From NCBI GenBank assembly GCA_902806565.1, contig CADCXA010000016.1:1535712-1599711 (forward strand): a DNA stretch of 64,000 bases, read 5' to 3'. The notes beneath the pieces are model-generated. The model did no database searches. It was not told where the DNA came from and saw only the letters and a program-made list of their open reading frames with translations. The stretch is from Hypoxylon rubiginosum (lineage: Eukaryota > Ascomycota > Sordariomycetes > Xylariales > Hypoxylaceae). The position numbers were made by a program, and so were the translations under genes. Below are positions 61,946 to 64,000 of the stretch, one piece after another (the stretch's first letter is position 1; the number at the start of each line of letters is the position of its first letter).

Positions 61946-64000
61946 AAAAAAAATGTTTTAAAAGATAATATTATAAATGTTAACGTAAATATTAAAAAAA
62001 ATAAAAAAAATTTAATTAAACTATTTTTATATATTATTATATAAATATAAAAGTGATATTTTATATTATTATTAAAATTAAACTTAATTTAAAAAACCGT
62101 GCGAAAATTATATAAGTGGCTAATTATTAAAATATTATAATTAATAAGGTTTTTTATAATAATATTACTAGGTATTTTTATAATATAATAAATAAATTTA
62201 TAAAAATAAATATTTTAAATATAATATTATAAGTTATAAAAAAACTATAAAATAATTTTTTTAATAAATTAAATATATAAGTTTATAAAATTACGTTTTT
62301 TAAAAATAAAAAAAATATTAAAGTTACTTATTATTATTATATTATATAAATTAGTTTTAAATTATTATATTTTTAAGTATATTATATATTTATTATTACT
62401 TGTATATTTTTATAATATTAGTTTTTTTTTATTTTCACTAATAATATAAAAATTAAAATAAAATATTTAAATTTAAATATAATTAAAATAAATATAATTA
62501 TATTTTAATAATATATTTATAAACTTTTAATAAGTTTTTATTTTTATTTTTATTATAACTTGTTTTTTTTTAAAAGCTATATTAATTTTATTTAAAATAA
62601 AAATTATTTTTTTAAATTTATAAAAGTTTTATACACGTTAAAAATATTTTAATAATTAATTAATAAATTTTATTTAATATATAAATTTAATTATATTAAT
62701 AATAAGTAGGTTTTTTTATAGTTTAATATTTAGTAAAATAATAAAATTAAATAGTTTTAAATATATAAAATAAATAATTTAATAATTTTTATAAAATTCC
62801 TTATAAATCTATTTATATGATATTTTAATTTTAAAAAAGTTATATAACTTAAATTTTATATAATATAAAACGTTTCGCCGGTGTTTAATTATAATTATAT
62901 AAAGGAAAAGTTTAAAAGTTAAAAAAATAAAAAAATAAAAAGGGTTATTAAAAAAAAAAAAAAAGAAAATTTAAAAAAAGCTGAAAATATAATAAAAAAA
63001 AAGGCAAGGTGTTTAATAAAAAATAATAATATAGTTTAAATATATAATTAAATTTTTTTTTTTAAATAAATAGTTAAAAAAAAGGTTTATTTTTATTTTA
63101 TTTATTAATTAAATTAATTAAATTTTACTTTAAAACTTATTTAAATAATAGTAATATTATTTACTATTATTTATATTTAATTATATTAAAAGTTATTTCT
63201 TTTTTTAATAAATTATATATTATAAATATAAATAATATAAATATATATTATATATATACCTTATTTATATTAATATAAATAAATTTAAATTATAAGTTAA
63301 ATATAATATATTTTATATTTTTTAAAATTATTTTTTTAATTTATAAGGTATTAGTTTATTAATTAGTAGATATTTATATTATAATAATAAAATAAAAAAT
63401 ATAAAAAAAAATTATTATTTTTTTAGTTTAAAAAATAAGTAACCTTTTCTTATTTTTAGTTATAAAGTTTTTTATTTTAAGTATATAATTTATAATATAT
63501 TTTAAAATAATTTAATATTATATTTATATATTTAATATTATATAATTATTAAAGGTTTTAATTAAAATATAATAAAATTTATTATAAAATAAAAATTAAA
63601 ATTAGTTAAAATAATATATTATATAAAAAATAAAAAACTTTTATTTAATATTAAGTGTAAAATATTTTATATTTTAGGTATTTAATTATAATATTTTATA
63701 TATATTTAGCTTTATAATTATATAACCAGATATTAAAAATATTATTAATAATAAAAAAATTATTAAATAAATAAACTTAATTTTAAATAATTATATATAT
63801 AAATAAATAAGTTAATATATATTAATATTAAATATTATATAATATTTTAATAATTTTATAAAAAAATATATAAATATATTAAACTTTTAATTTAATATAA
63901 AAAACATTTAATAAATATCTAGATATTTATATAACTAATTAAAATATAACCAATTAAAATAAATTTAATAAGATATTATTTTTTATATTCTTATTTAATT

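Larger units (their letters stand above)
48195..64000. repeat. AT-rich, RIP-like block
   Basis: From about 48195 to the end (15.8 kb, open on the right), most 60-base lines hold fewer than six G or C. No gene is readable; the only frames are chance ones. CpA and TpG are almost absent: in 49021-49380 I count no CpA and two TpG. Remaining C sits mainly in CpT and CpG. This is the expected end state of repeat-induced point mutation acting on transposons, although the AT level is above that usually described for RIP. It could be a decayed transposon nest, a centromere flank or a subtelomere. Mitochondrial DNA is unlikely because no mitochondrial gene or tRNA is visible and the left border runs into nuclear genes. 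No transposon protein can be recognised. Confidence 0.85.

Noticed and set aside
48195..64000. Mitochondrial insertion as the source of the AT-rich block
   Set aside because: No mitochondrial gene, tRNA or rRNA stretch is visible, and the dinucleotide pattern fits C-to-T mutation better.

Overview
The window is nuclear DNA of a filamentous ascomycete, most likely a Sordariomycete. The reasons are short GT-AG introns (about 50-110 nt) with CTAAC-like branch sites, a fungal Ras-responsive adenylate cyclase, a fungal NACHT/STAND protein, a fungal rhodopsin-like membrane protein, and a huge AT-rich block that looks like the product of repeat-induced point mutation (RIP). The exact taxon cannot be read from the sequence. 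All exon structures below were worked out by hand from reading frames and splice signals.

Layout. 1-1914: 3' part of an Arg/Glu-rich disordered protein (+). 2956-3045: a split tRNA-Gly(CCC)-like gene (+). 4240-10940: adenylate cyclase (-), the largest gene. About 3 kb of upstream DNA follows. 13977-28332 is a compact housekeeping block: Rtc4-like protein (-), dynactin p50/dynamitin (+), ribosomal protein S28 (+), molybdopterin synthase small subunit (+), a PSI-domain membrane protein (-), Mob2 (-), Leo1 of the Paf1 complex (+), and a patatin/DUF3336 protein that lacks the expected catalytic Ser and Asp (+). 28333-39308 is nearly empty: about 10 kb of repeat-dotted intergenic DNA around one small unrecognised gene (35038-35718, +). 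39309-41661: Erb1/BOP1 ribosome biogenesis factor (-). 42379-45795: NACHT NLR-like protein (+). 46194-47565: seven-helix rhodopsin-domain protein (-). From about 48195 to the window end (at least 15.8 kb) composition changes abruptly to an extremely AT-rich, gene-free block with almost no CpA/TpG.

The genes do not form one pathway. Several belong to basic growth control: cAMP signalling (adenylate cyclase), NDR-kinase morphogenesis (Mob2), dynein transport (dynamitin), transcription elongation (Leo1) and ribosome production (S28, Erb1). The environment- and recognition-type genes (NLR, rhodopsin-like) are the ones next to the AT-rich block, as expected for an accessory compartment edge. The most unusual items are the predicted non-catalytic patatin protein, the AT-rich block with its 11-bp and 15/45-bp repeats and a direct repeat differing only by transitions, a strong G-quadruplex candidate after the 35-kb gene, and a composite 20-bp/19-bp tandem repeat in the 28-35 kb gene desert. 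I did not find a clearly new multi-gene system.
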